Source of the DNA: Actinomyces sp. HMSC035G02
Lineage (GTDB): Bacteria > Actinomycetota > Actinomycetes > Actinomycetales > Actinomycetaceae
Length of the DNA stretch: 64,000 nucleotides
Reading direction: 5' to 3'
NCBI GenBank assembly: GCA_001838165.1
Contig: KV835868.1
Span: 108,485-172,484 of the forward strand
Shown: positions 55,001-62,771 of the stretch, piece by piece
How the letters are laid out: each line of letters begins with the position of its first letter
How positions within the stretch are numbered: position 1 is the first letter of the stretch
The notes under the pieces: model-generated
Database searches by the model: none
Told to the model about the DNA's origin: nothing
Seen by the model: only the letters and a program-made list of their open reading frames with translations
Translations under genes and position numbers: made by a program

Positions 55001-55158
55001 TACAGGGCGAAGGTGATCGCGTCGATGAGCGTGGACTTACCAGCGCCCGTTGGACCGTCCAGCAGGAACAGTCCCGAGTCCTCGAAGGCCGAAAAGTCAA
55101 CCGTGTGCTCGCCCGCGAAGGGGCCGATGCCCACAATGCGCAGCCACCGAATCTTCAC
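52084..55158 (-). CDS. sbcC: Exonuclease subunit SbcC (Rad50-like)
   Basis: A 1024-residue SMC-like ATPase that works with SbcD to cleave hairpins and blocked DNA ends. The N-terminal ATPase half has Walker A LDGPTGAGKSTLIDAI near residue 35 and the Q-loop LDKDQFLQTIVLPQGKF. Two long Ala/Glu/Arg-rich coiled-coil arms flank the zinc hook CPVCGS near residue 540. The C-terminal half has signature LSGGETFYTSLALALGLADV and Walker B LRTMFIDEGFGSLD. GTG 55158 overlaps the sbcD stop, with AAAGGA upstream. Alternating opposite-strand open frames here are shadows of its GC-rich coiled coil. Confidence 0.95.
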   Translation of the reverse strand: MKIRWLRIVGIGPFAGEHTVDFSAFEDSGLFLLDGPTGAGKSTLIDAITFALYGDVARTKDASKDRLRSNHISDSDPSEADLVFEVATGIYRVTRTPAYTPAGKKSQRNSKSTLTRVVEDPDAPDGWRTVEPIASGPRDVGYEIPAIVGLDKDQFLQTIVLPQGKFSQFLNATSDAREQILRDIFDTQIYVDFTKALVDAAASSKRGIEERRIAAVGAFERARSLDDALSEDVHTDAPGAEERAAEAEEAAQLDAGAEDPSAVTRWADDACERAREAHMQTLRVAEAATASAREASRALSEGRALAEAQAEHARVSAKLAELAASEEAIASDRELAGQARRALAVVPLDAAEASALARLEAAGDQVAALSPALSDADSIDPASLTPEAVAALRERAQNLRDEATRTRGSLEEALAVEHSLPEARAQIESLRFRREQETARIASIEAEREALPLRIEQTSEALRLMRADADTLPEAASALRAINERLDASMQADLLRSALLGASDELREATVAAKLANAAAADGHDLWIAQSASALARELEEDTPCPVCGSTEHPTPAPAVDGEITREQVAELDQARDRAESALRDAQARHQDLVRRIAHLNEVAGAPTPTLETERDRAAELVAKLEALSPQIAEIEAALAQERMRLDGLNDSLASAREAAASLASTLEERESALAAAVARVEVERADFVSLDERAAHLDERAHRAAALAGACTDWDNARAAHAQARHSLADALTEQGLQADSWRSLLLPLPQVEALEARVAEHEKALFAAREALASQRLTRAASTPAPNLESLTEATRKAEEEAAASARASGILEQHCAQLDAARASLKRALEALAHAREQAGPIRRLADIAAASGPENLASTPLSAWVLISRLEEVLAAANPRLAAISSGRYELVSVPDDGTASRKSGLGLAIIDHDTDALRSPRTLSGGETFYTSLALALGLADVVSAEAGGVELRTMFIDEGFGSLDSHTLSLVMAQLQALRCAGRTVGVISHVEEMATQIADQIQVRPLPEGGSTLSVRA

Positions 55159-56360
55159 TGCATGTCCTTTCCTCGAAGCCCCGCCCACACGTCCAGGGCA
55201 AGCTCGCGCTCCTGCGCGCTCAGCGCACGCCCGCCCACGGCCTCGTAAAACTCCTCCGTGACCTCGCGCGGATCGCGGGACGCGCGCACGGCCATCGCGG
55301 GAGCCAACGAGGGGGCCTGGGAAGGGCGATGAACGACGACGAGGGCGTGCGGGTAGACCTCGCGGATGCGCGGAACCATGCGCTCGGGGCGCGCGTCGTC
55401 CGTGACCGTGATCGACACGTACGAGGCCGTGGTGGCCTCGTCGGGATCCGAGAGCAGCTCATCCATGGTTCCCTCGAGCACCGCAATGCCCCGCAGCGTC
55501 GGGATGGGCACCACCTCGATGTCGGTCACCGAGGTGGCGTCCGTGGTCACGAGAGTGATCGACTTGGTCGCCTCGGCCTCGGAGAAGGAATACGCGATGG
55601 GGGAGCCCGCGTAGCGGATCGGGACGGATGCGCCCGAGATGTTCTGCGGGCGGTGCAGGTGCCCGGCGGCCACGTAGTCCAGTCCGTGGGCCAGCGGCTC
55701 CTCAGCCCCGAGGGTGTCGAACAGGTCTGCCGACACGGAAGGGACGCCGCCCACCTGAATGTCGCGCTCCGAGTCCGAGGCCTGGGCGCCCGTTACGAAG
55801 GCGTGCGGCATCGCGATGGCCGGGCGCTCGTCGCCCGCGCTGCGCCGATCTGCGAGGTCCGCGCGCACCCGGCGCAGCGCAGCCGCCAGGACCGCCTGGT
55901 GGGAGCGGGGCAGGGGAGCGGGCAGGTCGGCCTCGCCGCTGGGATCCAGGTCCGACAGCGACTGGCGCACGAGGTCGGGCTCCAGGTAGGGCATCGGGTA
56001 CACGAGGGCGCCCCCGGCCTCGACGGGCGTGCCGATCGCCTCGGGGTCTGTCACCACGTGCAGAGAGGGGGTGAGCATGTCGGCGAAAAGCCCCAGGCGT
56101 GCCGCCCCGTCGTGGTTCCCCGACGTCAGGATGACCGTCGTCAGCGCCGTCAGCTCGCGCAGGGCGCGGCGCATCCGTGCGAGGGCGTCGAGGGGCGGGA
56201 CCGCGCGGTCGAACACGTCGCCCGAGATGAGCACGGTGTCCACGCCGCGCTCACGCACCAGGGCGACCAACCACTCGATGAACGCGTCCGCGCTGTCGCC
56301 CAGGGACGCGCCGTGCAGCGTGCGCCCCAGGTGCCAGTCGGAGGTGTGCAGAATCAACAT
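55155..56360 (-). CDS. sbcD: Exonuclease subunit SbcD (Mre11-like)
   Basis: A 401-residue calcineurin-like phosphoesterase, the nuclease partner of SbcC. All five metal motifs are visible: HTSDWHLGR near residue 5, LISGDVFDRA near 47, ILTSGNHDG near 82, and AGHLHRPQ near 225, with the preceding His-containing segment. ATG 56360 is preceded by GGAAG and begins directly at the first motif; the open frame extending to 56432 has no ribosome site. Operon with sbcC. Confidence 0.95.
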   Translation of the reverse strand: MLILHTSDWHLGRTLHGASLGDSADAFIEWLVALVRERGVDTVLISGDVFDRAVPPLDALARMRRALRELTALTTVILTSGNHDGAARLGLFADMLTPSLHVVTDPEAIGTPVEAGGALVYPMPYLEPDLVRQSLSDLDPSGEADLPAPLPRSHQAVLAAALRRVRADLADRRSAGDERPAIAMPHAFVTGAQASDSERDIQVGGVPSVSADLFDTLGAEEPLAHGLDYVAAGHLHRPQNISGASVPIRYAGSPIAYSFSEAEATKSITLVTTDATSVTDIEVVPIPTLRGIAVLEGTMDELLSDPDEATTASYVSITVTDDARPERMVPRIREVYPHALVVVHRPSQAPSLAPAMAVRASRDPREVTEEFYEAVGGRALSAQERELALDVWAGLRGKDMQ

Positions 56361-56461
56361 GCTTCCAGTGTGACAGAGGCCGCCCACATCTGCGTCCGTC
56401 ACACACGCTTGGAAGGCGGACACCTTCTGCATGTGCGCAGGTAGTCGATAGCATGGTGGGC

Positions 56462-57190
56462 ATGACCAAGCCCTTCCTCATGCTGACCTCGCGCGACGAC
56501 GGCCCCGTCCTGGCCGCCGAGTGCGCCGACCTGCCTCGCTTCTCGGGACTGGCCCCCGACCAGGTCCGCCAGGTGCGCATCGAGAGGGAGCTGCCCGACC
56601 TCGACCTGTCCGAGTACTCGGGTGCCTTCGTGTGCGGATCCCCGTGGGACGCGAACGCCGACGACCACCTGAAGGACGAGCGCCAGGTGCGCGCCGAGGC
56701 ATGGCTGCGGTCCTTCTACGACCGGGCCCTCGGCGAATCCTTCCCGATCCTGGGCCTGTGCTACGGGCTGGGCACCCTCACCCTGCACCTGGGCGGCGTC
56801 ATCGACACCCACCACGGTGAGGAAATCAGTGGCATCGCGCTGACGAAGACCGACGCGGGGCGCGAGGACCCGCTCCTGGAGGGCACGCCCGACCGTTTCC
56901 ACTCCTACGTCGGCCACCACGAGGCCGTGCGCGAGCTGGCCCCCGGCATGCAGGTCCTCCTGGCCGGCGACGACACTCCGATCCAGATGGTGCGCGTGGG
57001 CGAGGCCGCGTGGGCAACCCAGTTCCACCCCGAAATGGACCTCGAGGGTGTCAACGTACGCATCGACCAGTACGCGGGCCGCTACTACCCGGTGGAGAAA
57101 GCCGAGGCGATCCGCGCCCAGGTCGCGACCGTGGACACGGATCCCTCGCGCCTCGTCCTGCGTAACTTCGTGCGCCGCTTCCAGCGCTGA
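56462..57190 (+). CDS. Class I glutamine amidotransferase family protein
   Basis: A 242-residue stand-alone class I amidotransferase domain. The nucleophile Cys is in the elbow ILGLCYGLGTL near residue 100, and the His of the triad is in WATQFHPEMD near residue 187, with Glu two residues later. It resembles GuaA-type or gamma-glutamyl hydrolase-like single domains; no synthetase partner is fused or adjacent. ATG 56462 with GGTGGG upstream is preferred over ATG 56453. It is divergent from sbcD. Substrate unknown. Confidence 0.83.
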   Translation: MTKPFLMLTSRDDGPVLAAECADLPRFSGLAPDQVRQVRIERELPDLDLSEYSGAFVCGSPWDANADDHLKDERQVRAEAWLRSFYDRALGESFPILGLCYGLGTLTLHLGGVIDTHHGEEISGIALTKTDAGREDPLLEGTPDRFHSYVGHHEAVRELAPGMQVLLAGDDTPIQMVRVGEAAWATQFHPEMDLEGVNVRIDQYAGRYYPVEKAEAIRAQVATVDTDPSRLVLRNFVRRFQR

Positions 57191-57284
57191 GCGCCGCCGG
57201 CGGGCGGGGCCGCGCCCCGAAGCGGCCACGTCTCAAACAGGGGTGAGACGTGGCCGCTGTCGGCGACGATGGGAGGGTGCGAGG

Positions 57285-57737
57285 CTATCCGGCTGGGTGG
57301 ATCGGTCCGCTGCGGCGGGCGCGGTACTTTGCGATGATGAGCACCACGAAGAAACAGAGGGCAACGAACTCCGCACCCATGGCGACGTTCCATGGCGTGT
57401 TGTAGGGTTCGGGGTCGATGCCCCCGTCCGTGACATCACCGACGATGACAGCGGCGGTGCATACGAGGGAACAACCCATCACCACCCACTCGCAGGCGCG
57501 AAGGAAAGGATGAACGCCGGGAATCGTACGCGAATATCCTGGAGCCAGATAAGCGAGTAACGCCGAGGCACTGACGATCTCGTAGTCATTCAGGCGGTTG
57601 TCTCTCCCGAAGAAGGTGCCGCCAATCGAATAGACGAACGTGCCGATGAACAGCGCGAAGAAGAAGTAGCGGAGGACCTTGTCGATCCGCGAAAGCCCTG
57701 CGGTGTTGCCGATAAGGTTGCGCTCAATGGTGGACAT
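57285..57737 (-). CDS. Small membrane protein of unknown function
   Basis: A 150-residue protein not recognised. Four hydrophobic segments are visible: about residues 22-43 (YFFFALFIGTFVYSIGGTFF), 55-70, 82-102 and 118-140 (FVALCFFVVLIIAKY), with a basic C-terminal tail. It begins at ATG 57737; a GTG at 57746 is in frame. The gene is somewhat lower in GC than its neighbours. It stands alone between the amidotransferase gene and rsgA with its own promoter and a palindrome just downstream of it, so it looks individually regulated. Confidence 0.65.
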   Translation of the reverse strand: MSTIERNLIGNTAGLSRIDKVLRYFFFALFIGTFVYSIGGTFFGRDNRLNDYEIVSASALLAYLAPGYSRTIPGVHPFLRACEWVVMGCSLVCTAAVIVGDVTDGGIDPEPYNTPWNVAMGAEFVALCFFVVLIIAKYRARRSGPIHPAG

Positions 57738-57763
57738 AGCGATCACGACCTTGTGAACCAGAG

Positions 57764-57780
57764 ATAGCGACCATCGCTAT
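57764..57780. promoter_or_regulatory. Inverted repeat ATAGCGA-CCA-TCGCTAT, candidate operator
   Basis: Perfect 7-bp arms with a 3-bp centre lie just downstream of the promoter at 57787-57814. A further ATAGCGA half-site occurs at 57736-57742, over the start codon of the membrane protein gene. The layout suggests repression by a dimeric regulator. Confidence 0.5.
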
Positions 57781-57786
57781 ATCCTC

Positions 57787-57814
57787 ATTGTCCACGCAGC
57801 AGGGGCTCTGTCAA
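57787..57814 (-). promoter_or_regulatory. Promoter of the small membrane protein gene
   Basis: On the minus strand, consensus TTGACA (57814-57809) and GACAAT (57792-57787) are 16 bp apart. The predicted start of transcription falls at the edge of the inverted repeat at 57764-57780. Confidence 0.6.
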
Positions 57815-57837
57815 GTACTTTCGGCACGCACTTTTCT

Positions 57838-58923
57838 CTAGCGGGCAGCCTTGCTGGCAGCCTCCGCCGTCGCCACGGCCTCGAGGAGCCTGCGCACTGA
57901 CGCCAGGCGGGAGGCGCGCTCGCGGCGCACCTGATCCGCGTCCTCATCCCCGGCCTCGTCGATGCTGAAGGGGCCGGTGGCTCGCGCATAACTGTCAAGC
58001 GCGCACGAGGGTTCCTCCTCGCCGTGCGAGCACAGCGGCAGGCACCAGGCGGCCGCCTCCGCGACGTCCGGGAACACGCCGAGCACGTCGGCGACGCTCA
58101 CGTGCCCCAGGCCAAAGGATCGCACGCCGGGCGTATCCACAATCCAGCCGCCCTCGTCCAGCTCGAAAGCCTCCGAGGATGTGGAGGTGTGGCGCCCGCG
58201 TCCCGTCACCTCGTTGACGTGGCCCGTCGCGCGGCCCGCGCCCGGTACCAGGAGGTTGATGAGCGTGGACTTACCGACCCCCGAGTGCCCCACCAGCACC
58301 GACCAGTGGCCGGCCAGCAGGTTCCGCAGCTCGGCGATGCCCGGATCGGACTCCCCGGCCTCGGCGCTCGTGAGTACCACGCGCACGTCAAAGTCCTGGT
58401 AGGCGGCGATCAGCTCGTCCGCGCTGGCCAGGTCTGCCTTTGTCAGCACGAGGACGGGGTCGAGGCCCGCCTCGAAGGCCGCGACCAGGCAGCGGTCGAT
58501 CATGCCGGTGCGCGGCGGAGGATCCGCCAGCGCCACGACGATGCACATGGTGTCCGCGTTCGCGACGATCGCCTTCTCCCCGCGCTGATCCGGCGCATCC
58601 TCGAGGGAGCGGCGCAGCACCGAGGAGCGTTCCTCGACGGCGACGATGCGCGCGAGCGTGTCGGGGCGCCCGGACAGGTCGCCGGTCAGGCGCACGCGGT
58701 CGCCCATGATGACGGAGCCTCGCCCCAGCTCGCGGGCGCGCACGGCGACCACGCGGGTGCCGTCAGCCTCCAGGCTCACCTGGTAACGGCCGCGGTCGAT
58801 GCCGATGACGCGCCCCAGCGGCTTGGAGGACCAGTCTGGCCGGTCCTTCGTGCGCGGGCGCGAACCCTTGCCGGCGCGCACGCGCACGCGCGGATCGTCG
58901 GTTCCGGTGTCGCGCCTGGCCAT
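57838..58923 (-). CDS. rsgA: Ribosome small-subunit-dependent GTPase RsgA
   Basis: A 361-residue circularly permuted GTPase that helps mature the 30S subunit. An OB-like N-terminal domain (residues about 30-110) is followed by the GTPase motifs in permuted order: G4 LVLTKADLA, then G1 GHSGVGKST, then G3 VDTPGVRSF. The C-terminal zinc site is seen as WCLPLCSHGEEEPSC. ATG 58923 overlaps the aroA stop by one base. The aroA-rsgA order is conserved in actinobacteria; a much longer frame upstream is only the shadow of aroA. Confidence 0.95.
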   Translation of the reverse strand: MARRDTGTDDPRVRVRAGKGSRPRTKDRPDWSSKPLGRVIGIDRGRYQVSLEADGTRVVAVRARELGRGSVIMGDRVRLTGDLSGRPDTLARIVAVEERSSVLRRSLEDAPDQRGEKAIVANADTMCIVVALADPPPRTGMIDRCLVAAFEAGLDPVLVLTKADLASADELIAAYQDFDVRVVLTSAEAGESDPGIAELRNLLAGHWSVLVGHSGVGKSTLINLLVPGAGRATGHVNEVTGRGRHTSTSSEAFELDEGGWIVDTPGVRSFGLGHVSVADVLGVFPDVAEAAAWCLPLCSHGEEEPSCALDSYARATGPFSIDEAGDEDADQVRRERASRLASVRRLLEAVATAEAASKAAR

Positions 58924-60275
58924 CACTTCGCCTCCTCGATCGACGAGGCCGGGGCAGCCTGGGTGCTTCCCTGACCGTGAGCACTCACGAGCGAGGCCCA
59001 CATCGCCTCGAAGGTGGGCAGCGTCTTGGACGTGCAGGCGATGTCGTCGACCGTGATGCCGGGTGTCACCAGGCCCAGGATCGCGCCGAAGGTTGCCATT
59101 CGGTGATCCGCGTAGGAGCGGATTTGCGCGGCGCGGAGCGGGTGCGGCGTGATGATCAGGCCGTCCTCGGTCTCTTCGGCCTGCCCGCCCGCGCGGTTGA
59201 TCTCGGCGACCAGCGCCGCCAGGCGGTCCGTCTCGTGTCCGCGCAGGTGCGCGATCCCGCTCAGGTGCGAGGGGGTCGAGGCGTAGGCGCAGATCGCGGC
59301 CAGGGTGGGGGTGAGCTCTCCGACCTCGGCCATGGTCGCCTTGATGCCCGGGTAGTTGCCGGCGCCCGGACCGCTCAGGGTCAGGCCCTCCTCGTCCAGG
59401 GTGATGGTTGCGCCCATGTGGCCCAGCAGCGCGCGCCAGGCGTCGCCCGCCTGGGTCGTCGCCCCCGGCCACGCCGGGATACGCACGCGCCCGCCCGTCA
59501 CCATTGCGGCGGCCAGGAAGGGGCCGGCGTTGGACAGGTCTGGCTCGACGGTGATGTCGCCCCCTCGCGGGCGCGACGGGAAGATGTGCCAGGTGGACAG
59601 GTGCGCACGGCCCTCGTCCACGACCTCCAGGTCGACGCCTGCGCCCGCCAGGGACGCCAGCGTCATCTCCACGTGCGGCATCGACGGGACGATGCCCGGA
59701 GCCGACACGAAGAGGGGGTCGCCCACGAGGGGAGAGACGAGCAGCAGGGCGGACAGGAACTGCGAAGAGCACGAGGAGTCCACCCAGGCCTGCGCGCCAA
59801 GCGGCGTGTGGATCGGTCCCTGGATCGTGAAAGGAAGGTGCCCGCGCTCCCCGTGATACGTGACGGTCGCGCCCATGCGTACGAGGGCGTCCAGGAGCGG
59901 GCCGAGCGGGCGCGCGTAGGCCTGCTCGTCCCCGTCGAAGAGGGTCTCCTCGGGGGACAGAGCCGCCAAGGGAGGCAGGAAACGCATGACGGTGCCGGCT
60001 AGGCCGCACTCAATGCGACCGCCGCGCGGCGGAAGCTCCATCGGGGTGACGCGCAGGATGCCCGCGCCCTCGTCCTCGACGCGCGCACCCATCACCTCCA
60101 GGGCAGCCGCGAAGAGGCGCGTATCGCGTGCATCCAGGGCACCGCGAATGACTGAGGGAGAATCGGCGACGGCAGCCAGGTACAGGGCGCGCGCCGTGAT
60201 CGACTTTGAGCCCGGCACCTCGATCGTGGCATCCACGGGGGAGGCGGCCAGGGGAGCGGGCCAGGGCGCGCTCAC
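58923..60275 (-). CDS. aroA: 3-phosphoshikimate 1-carboxyvinyltransferase (EPSP synthase)
   Basis: A 450-residue enzyme of the shikimate pathway joining shikimate-3-phosphate and phosphoenolpyruvate. Conserved parts are PGSKSITARALYLAA near residue 22, the PEP-site loop CGLAGTVMRFLPPLA near 90, SSCSSQFLSALLL near 168, DLSNAGPFLAAAMV near 245 and RGHETDRLAAL near 345. The loop sequence is of the actinobacterial type. Start is GTG 60275, overlapping the stop of the upstream DoxX-like gene. Operon doxX-aroA-rsgA. Confidence 0.95.
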   Translation of the reverse strand: MSAPWPAPLAASPVDATIEVPGSKSITARALYLAAVADSPSVIRGALDARDTRLFAAALEVMGARVEDEGAGILRVTPMELPPRGGRIECGLAGTVMRFLPPLAALSPEETLFDGDEQAYARPLGPLLDALVRMGATVTYHGERGHLPFTIQGPIHTPLGAQAWVDSSCSSQFLSALLLVSPLVGDPLFVSAPGIVPSMPHVEMTLASLAGAGVDLEVVDEGRAHLSTWHIFPSRPRGGDITVEPDLSNAGPFLAAAMVTGGRVRIPAWPGATTQAGDAWRALLGHMGATITLDEEGLTLSGPGAGNYPGIKATMAEVGELTPTLAAICAYASTPSHLSGIAHLRGHETDRLAALVAEINRAGGQAEETEDGLIITPHPLRAAQIRSYADHRMATFGAILGLVTPGITVDDIACTSKTLPTFEAMWASLVSAHGQGSTQAAPASSIEEAK

Positions 60276-60799
60276 GAAGCGGTGCCGCTCAGACGCTCCA
60301 CGACGGCGGCCTCGGCCGCAGCGATCGCGCGGCGCTGATCGCGGCGCATCGCATGGGCGACGAGGGCCGAGGGCTGACCGACACGATCCGTCGACGCGAG
60401 GAGGACGCCGGCGGCCAGGCCCGCCTTATTCAGCGTGCGGTAGCGACGGCGCTTGATCTGCTCCTTGGATAGGCCTCGCGTCGTTCCCGGCAGGGGAGCG
60501 TTCACGAGGGCCATGGGCGCGCCGATCGCGGCCAGGGTCAGGGCGGCCACGCGGGGCTTGCGCCCCAGCGCAAAGCGCAGACCGGCGACGACCGTCACCG
60601 CGCCCGTCACGCGGGTCGCGACGGCCAGCTGCTGATCCGTCAGCGGCTCCAGGCCGACCGCGCCGGTCGCCTTGTCGATGAGGGGACGAACGCCCGCGGC
60701 GCGCTCCACGTGGAAACGCGGATGCATGAGGGCATCAACCCCATCGGCGATGAACGGGGCGGCGAGCAGGGGACGGGCAACAACGCGCAGCAGATTCAT
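60272..60799 (-). CDS. DoxX family membrane protein
   Basis: A 175-residue DoxX-like protein. It begins MNLLRVVARPLLAAPFIADGVDAL, the family's first helix, and has further hydrophobic segments near residues 58-75 and 82-100; the C-terminal 70 residues are basic and Ala-rich. DoxX family members associate with redox and oxidative-stress systems in mycobacteria. It is divergent from the SigR-like gene and overlaps aroA. ATG 60799 has AGGGG upstream. Confidence 0.82.
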   Translation of the reverse strand: MNLLRVVARPLLAAPFIADGVDALMHPRFHVERAAGVRPLIDKATGAVGLEPLTDQQLAVATRVTGAVTVVAGLRFALGRKPRVAALTLAAIGAPMALVNAPLPGTTRGLSKEQIKRRRYRTLNKAGLAAGVLLASTDRVGQPSALVAHAMRRDQRRAIAAAEAAVVERLSGTAS

Positions 60800-60902
60800 A
60801 CCCCTATTGTTCGACACCTTTGCCGCCGGGGGAAGCCGAACGGCCCGGCTACTCCCAAACAACGGGGCGAAAGTGGTGCAACGCACAGTTGATGGAGGTT
60901 AT

Positions 60903-60927
60903 GGAATAAAGAGGGGCGTGAGGCGTT
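60903..60927 (+). promoter_or_regulatory. Candidate SigR/SigH-type promoter upstream of the sigma factor gene
   Basis: GGAAT (60903-60907) and GTT (60925-60927), separated by 17 bp, resemble the GGAAT-N18-GTT pattern of SigR/SigH promoters, one base short of the usual spacing. It lies about 70 bp before the sigma gene start, consistent with autoregulation. Confidence 0.45.
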
Positions 60928-60997
60928 GCCCTCAGTATGACCACTCATCGCCCACTCCCAGTCGCGCCGCATGCCCGCGCGACTACGCTGGGACGCG

Positions 60998-61630
60998 ATG
61001 GATACGACAACCCCCTCACCGACGCCACAGGCACCCGAGCCTGCCCCGGCCTCGTCCGCGCCGGACGGCGCTGCGCCCGAGGCGCGCTTCATGGACGAAG
61101 CGATGCCCCTCATGAACCAACTGTTCGGCGCGGCCCTGGGTATGACCCGCAATCGCGCCGACGCGGAGGACCTGGTCCAGGAGACCTACCTGAAGGCCTA
61201 CCAGAAGTTCCACCAGTACAAGCCCGGCACCAACATCAAGGCCTGGCTCTACCGGATCCTCACCAACACCTACATCACCAGCTACCGCAAGGCACAGCGC
61301 TCTCCCAAGCGCGCCTCCAGCGACACCGTCGAGGACTGGCAGCTCGCCGACGCAGCCTCCCACTCGGAGGTCGGCCTCAAATCCGCAGAAGTCGAGGCCC
61401 TCGAATCGCTGCCCTCCTCGCAGCTGCGCGACGCCCTCGATTCGCTCTCAGAGGAACACCGGATGGTTGTCCTCATGGCTGACGTTGAAGGTATGAGCTA
61501 CAAGGAAATCGCCGAAGAACTAGGAGTTCCCATGGGGACCGTCATGAGCCGACTGAACCGGGCGCGCAAGAACCTGCGCTCCGCGCTGGCCGACGTCGCC
61601 GCGGAATACGGGATCGGAGGGGCCAAGTGA
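60998..61630 (+). CDS. sigR: ECF sigma factor, SigR/SigH-like (oxidative stress)
   Basis: A 210-residue group 4 sigma factor. After an unstructured Pro/Ala N-terminus of about 30 residues, sigma region 2 contains [21 protein letters not shown] and [20 protein letters not shown]. Region 4 contains [40 protein letters not shown]. The RILTNTYI segment and the following zinc-type anti-sigma gene identify the SigR/SigH class that responds to thiol oxidation. ATG 60998 is used; the frame opens slightly earlier at 60971. Confidence 0.92.
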   Translation: MDTTTPSPTPQAPEPAPASSAPDGAAPEARFMDEAMPLMNQLFGAALGMTRNRADAEDLVQETYLKAYQKFHQYKPGTNIKAWLYRILTNTYITSYRKAQRSPKRASSDTVEDWQLADAASHSEVGLKSAEVEALESLPSSQLRDALDSLSEEHRMVVLMADVEGMSYKEIAEELGVPMGTVMSRLNRARKNLRSALADVAAEYGIGGAK

Positions 61631-61926
61631 CCACCCACATCACATGCCAGGACGTCCTGGACGCCCTGTACGAACTGATCGATTGCGAGGAATGCGACCG
61701 CCGCAGCGGCCTCATCGACGCCGGATCCGTGCCCGGTCCCGATGCTCGCGCCCGCGCCCTCATGATTAAGCACGTCGCCACCTGCGCGCACTGCACCGAC
61801 GCCCTGGACGCCGAGCGCCACGTGCGCGCCCTCATGCGCGGCTGCTACGAGACCGAGCAGGCCTCGGATGCGCTGCGTGCTCGCGTCGTCGCCTCGATCA
61901 CCAGCGTGTCCGTCAGCTGGCGCTAA
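61627..61926 (+). CDS. rsrA: Redox-sensing zinc anti-sigma factor, RsrA/RshA-like
   Basis: A 99-residue ZAS-domain anti-sigma factor expected to bind the SigR-like protein and release it when its thiols are oxidised. The HxxxCxxC motif is HVATCAHC near residues 49-56, with additional Cys and His upstream ([14 protein letters not shown]). Start GTG 61627 overlaps the sigma stop. An inverted repeat gtaacgc/gcgttac (about 61937-61961) follows the stop codon and may end or attenuate the transcript. Confidence 0.9.
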   Translation: MTTHITCQDVLDALYELIDCEECDRRSGLIDAGSVPGPDARARALMIKHVATCAHCTDALDAERHVRALMRGCYETEQASDALRARVVASITSVSVSWR

Positions 61927-62094
61927 TCGCGCTGCGGTAACGCGCGACCGCGTGGCGTTACGCTGGCTGACGAGGCCGGGGCTGCCGCCCGTTTTTCGGT
62001 GACCTTTGTCGCCGCGAACGGCCTGTGCCTTGGTGGTTTGGGTCAATGTGTGCAAAAATGCTTCAGTCTAGACAACAAACCCAAGGAGAATGAC

Positions 62095-62169
62095 ATGTCG
62101 AAGCGGGGTCGTAAGCGTCGCGATCGTCGTAAGCACGGCGCGAACCACGGCAAGCGTCCTAACGCCTGA
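62095..62169 (+). CDS. Mini ribosomal protein bL37
   Basis: A 24-residue basic peptide: MSKRGRKRRDRR, KHGANHGKRPNA. It closely resembles bL37, the tiny 50S protein found in mycobacterial ribosomes, which shares the KRGRKKRDR start and ANHGKRPN end. AAGGAG lies seven bases before ATG 62095, and a strong terminator follows 13 bp after the stop, so it is a genuine short gene. It lies downstream of the SigR/RsrA pair. Confidence 0.9.
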   Translation: MSKRGRKRRDRRKHGANHGKRPNA

Positions 62170-62182
62170 GCCGAATACGTTG

Positions 62183-62214
62183 CGCGCCCGGACCGGTTGG
62201 TCCGGGCGCGTTTT
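62183..62214 (+). terminator. Intrinsic terminator of bL37
   Basis: A perfect 12-bp stem (cgcgcccggacc with ggtccgggcgcg, loop ggtt, 62183-62210) is followed by TTTT. Confidence 0.88.
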
Positions 62215-62480
62215 GTATGCGCGGGTGGTGGGTGTGTGTCGGGTGCGGTTGTACGAGGTGCGCGTGACGTGTGGGGTGTGCGCGGTGTGGTGGGGTGTGC
62301 GCTGCATGGTTTGCGTCCCGCGGCGCAAGAAAGTGGTGTGCTAGGCCGACTTCGCGGCCGATCGTGAGCGTGCCCCGTGCATGCGGATAGGTTGTCCGTG
62401 TACTGGGCTGACGCCGAGAGCGCGCGTGGTGGCGTGAGCAACCTGTCTATGGGTGGTGTCAATCCACCGCCCGTCCTTCT
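62215..62480. other. Non-coding stretch before the repeat arrays
   Basis: No supported gene. The first 130 bp are strikingly G/T-rich on the plus strand (many gtgtgcgg runs), unlike flanking coding DNA. No promoter or RNA fold was recognised. Confidence 0.5.
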
Positions 62481-62771
62481 GGATAGGAACCACGCATCTG
62501 GATAGGAACCACGCATCTGGATAGGAACGGCGTATCCGGATAGGTTATTAAGCTATCCGGATGTTCGTAACCTATCCGGATGTTCGTAACCTATCCGGAT
62601 GTTCGTAACGTCTCCGCGTGATGGCTGGAGTCGAGGCGTGCTCGGCGGCGCATCCGGATAGGAACGGCGCATCTGGATAGGAACGGCGTATCCGGATAGG
62701 TTATTAAGCTATCCGGATGTTCGTAACCTATCCGGATGTTCGTAACCTATCCGGATGTTCGTAACCTATCC
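62481..62771. repeat. 19-bp periodic repeat arrays with inverted halves, tandemly duplicated
   Basis: GGATAG starts at 62481, 62500, 62519 and 62538, then CTATCC at 62553, 62572 and 62591: two oppositely oriented halves, each with an exact 19-bp period. The pattern returns 156 bp later: GGATAG at 62656, 62675 and 62694, CTATCC at 62709, 62728, 62747 and 62766. Typical units are GGATAGGAACCACGCATCT and CTATCCGGATGTTCGTAAC. The centre GGATAG-gttattaag-CTATCC can form a hairpin. The last units encode the C-terminus of the endonuclease gene. There are no CRISPR-like spacers. Confidence 0.92.

Noticed and set aside
58924..60009. Extension of rsgA to 723 residues
   Set aside because: It is the shadow of aroA in another frame; RsgA normally begins at the ATG at 58923 and that gives the normal family length.
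62481..62771. CRISPR array
   Set aside because: Units repeat every 19 bp with no unique spacers, the two halves are inverted, and no cas genes are present.
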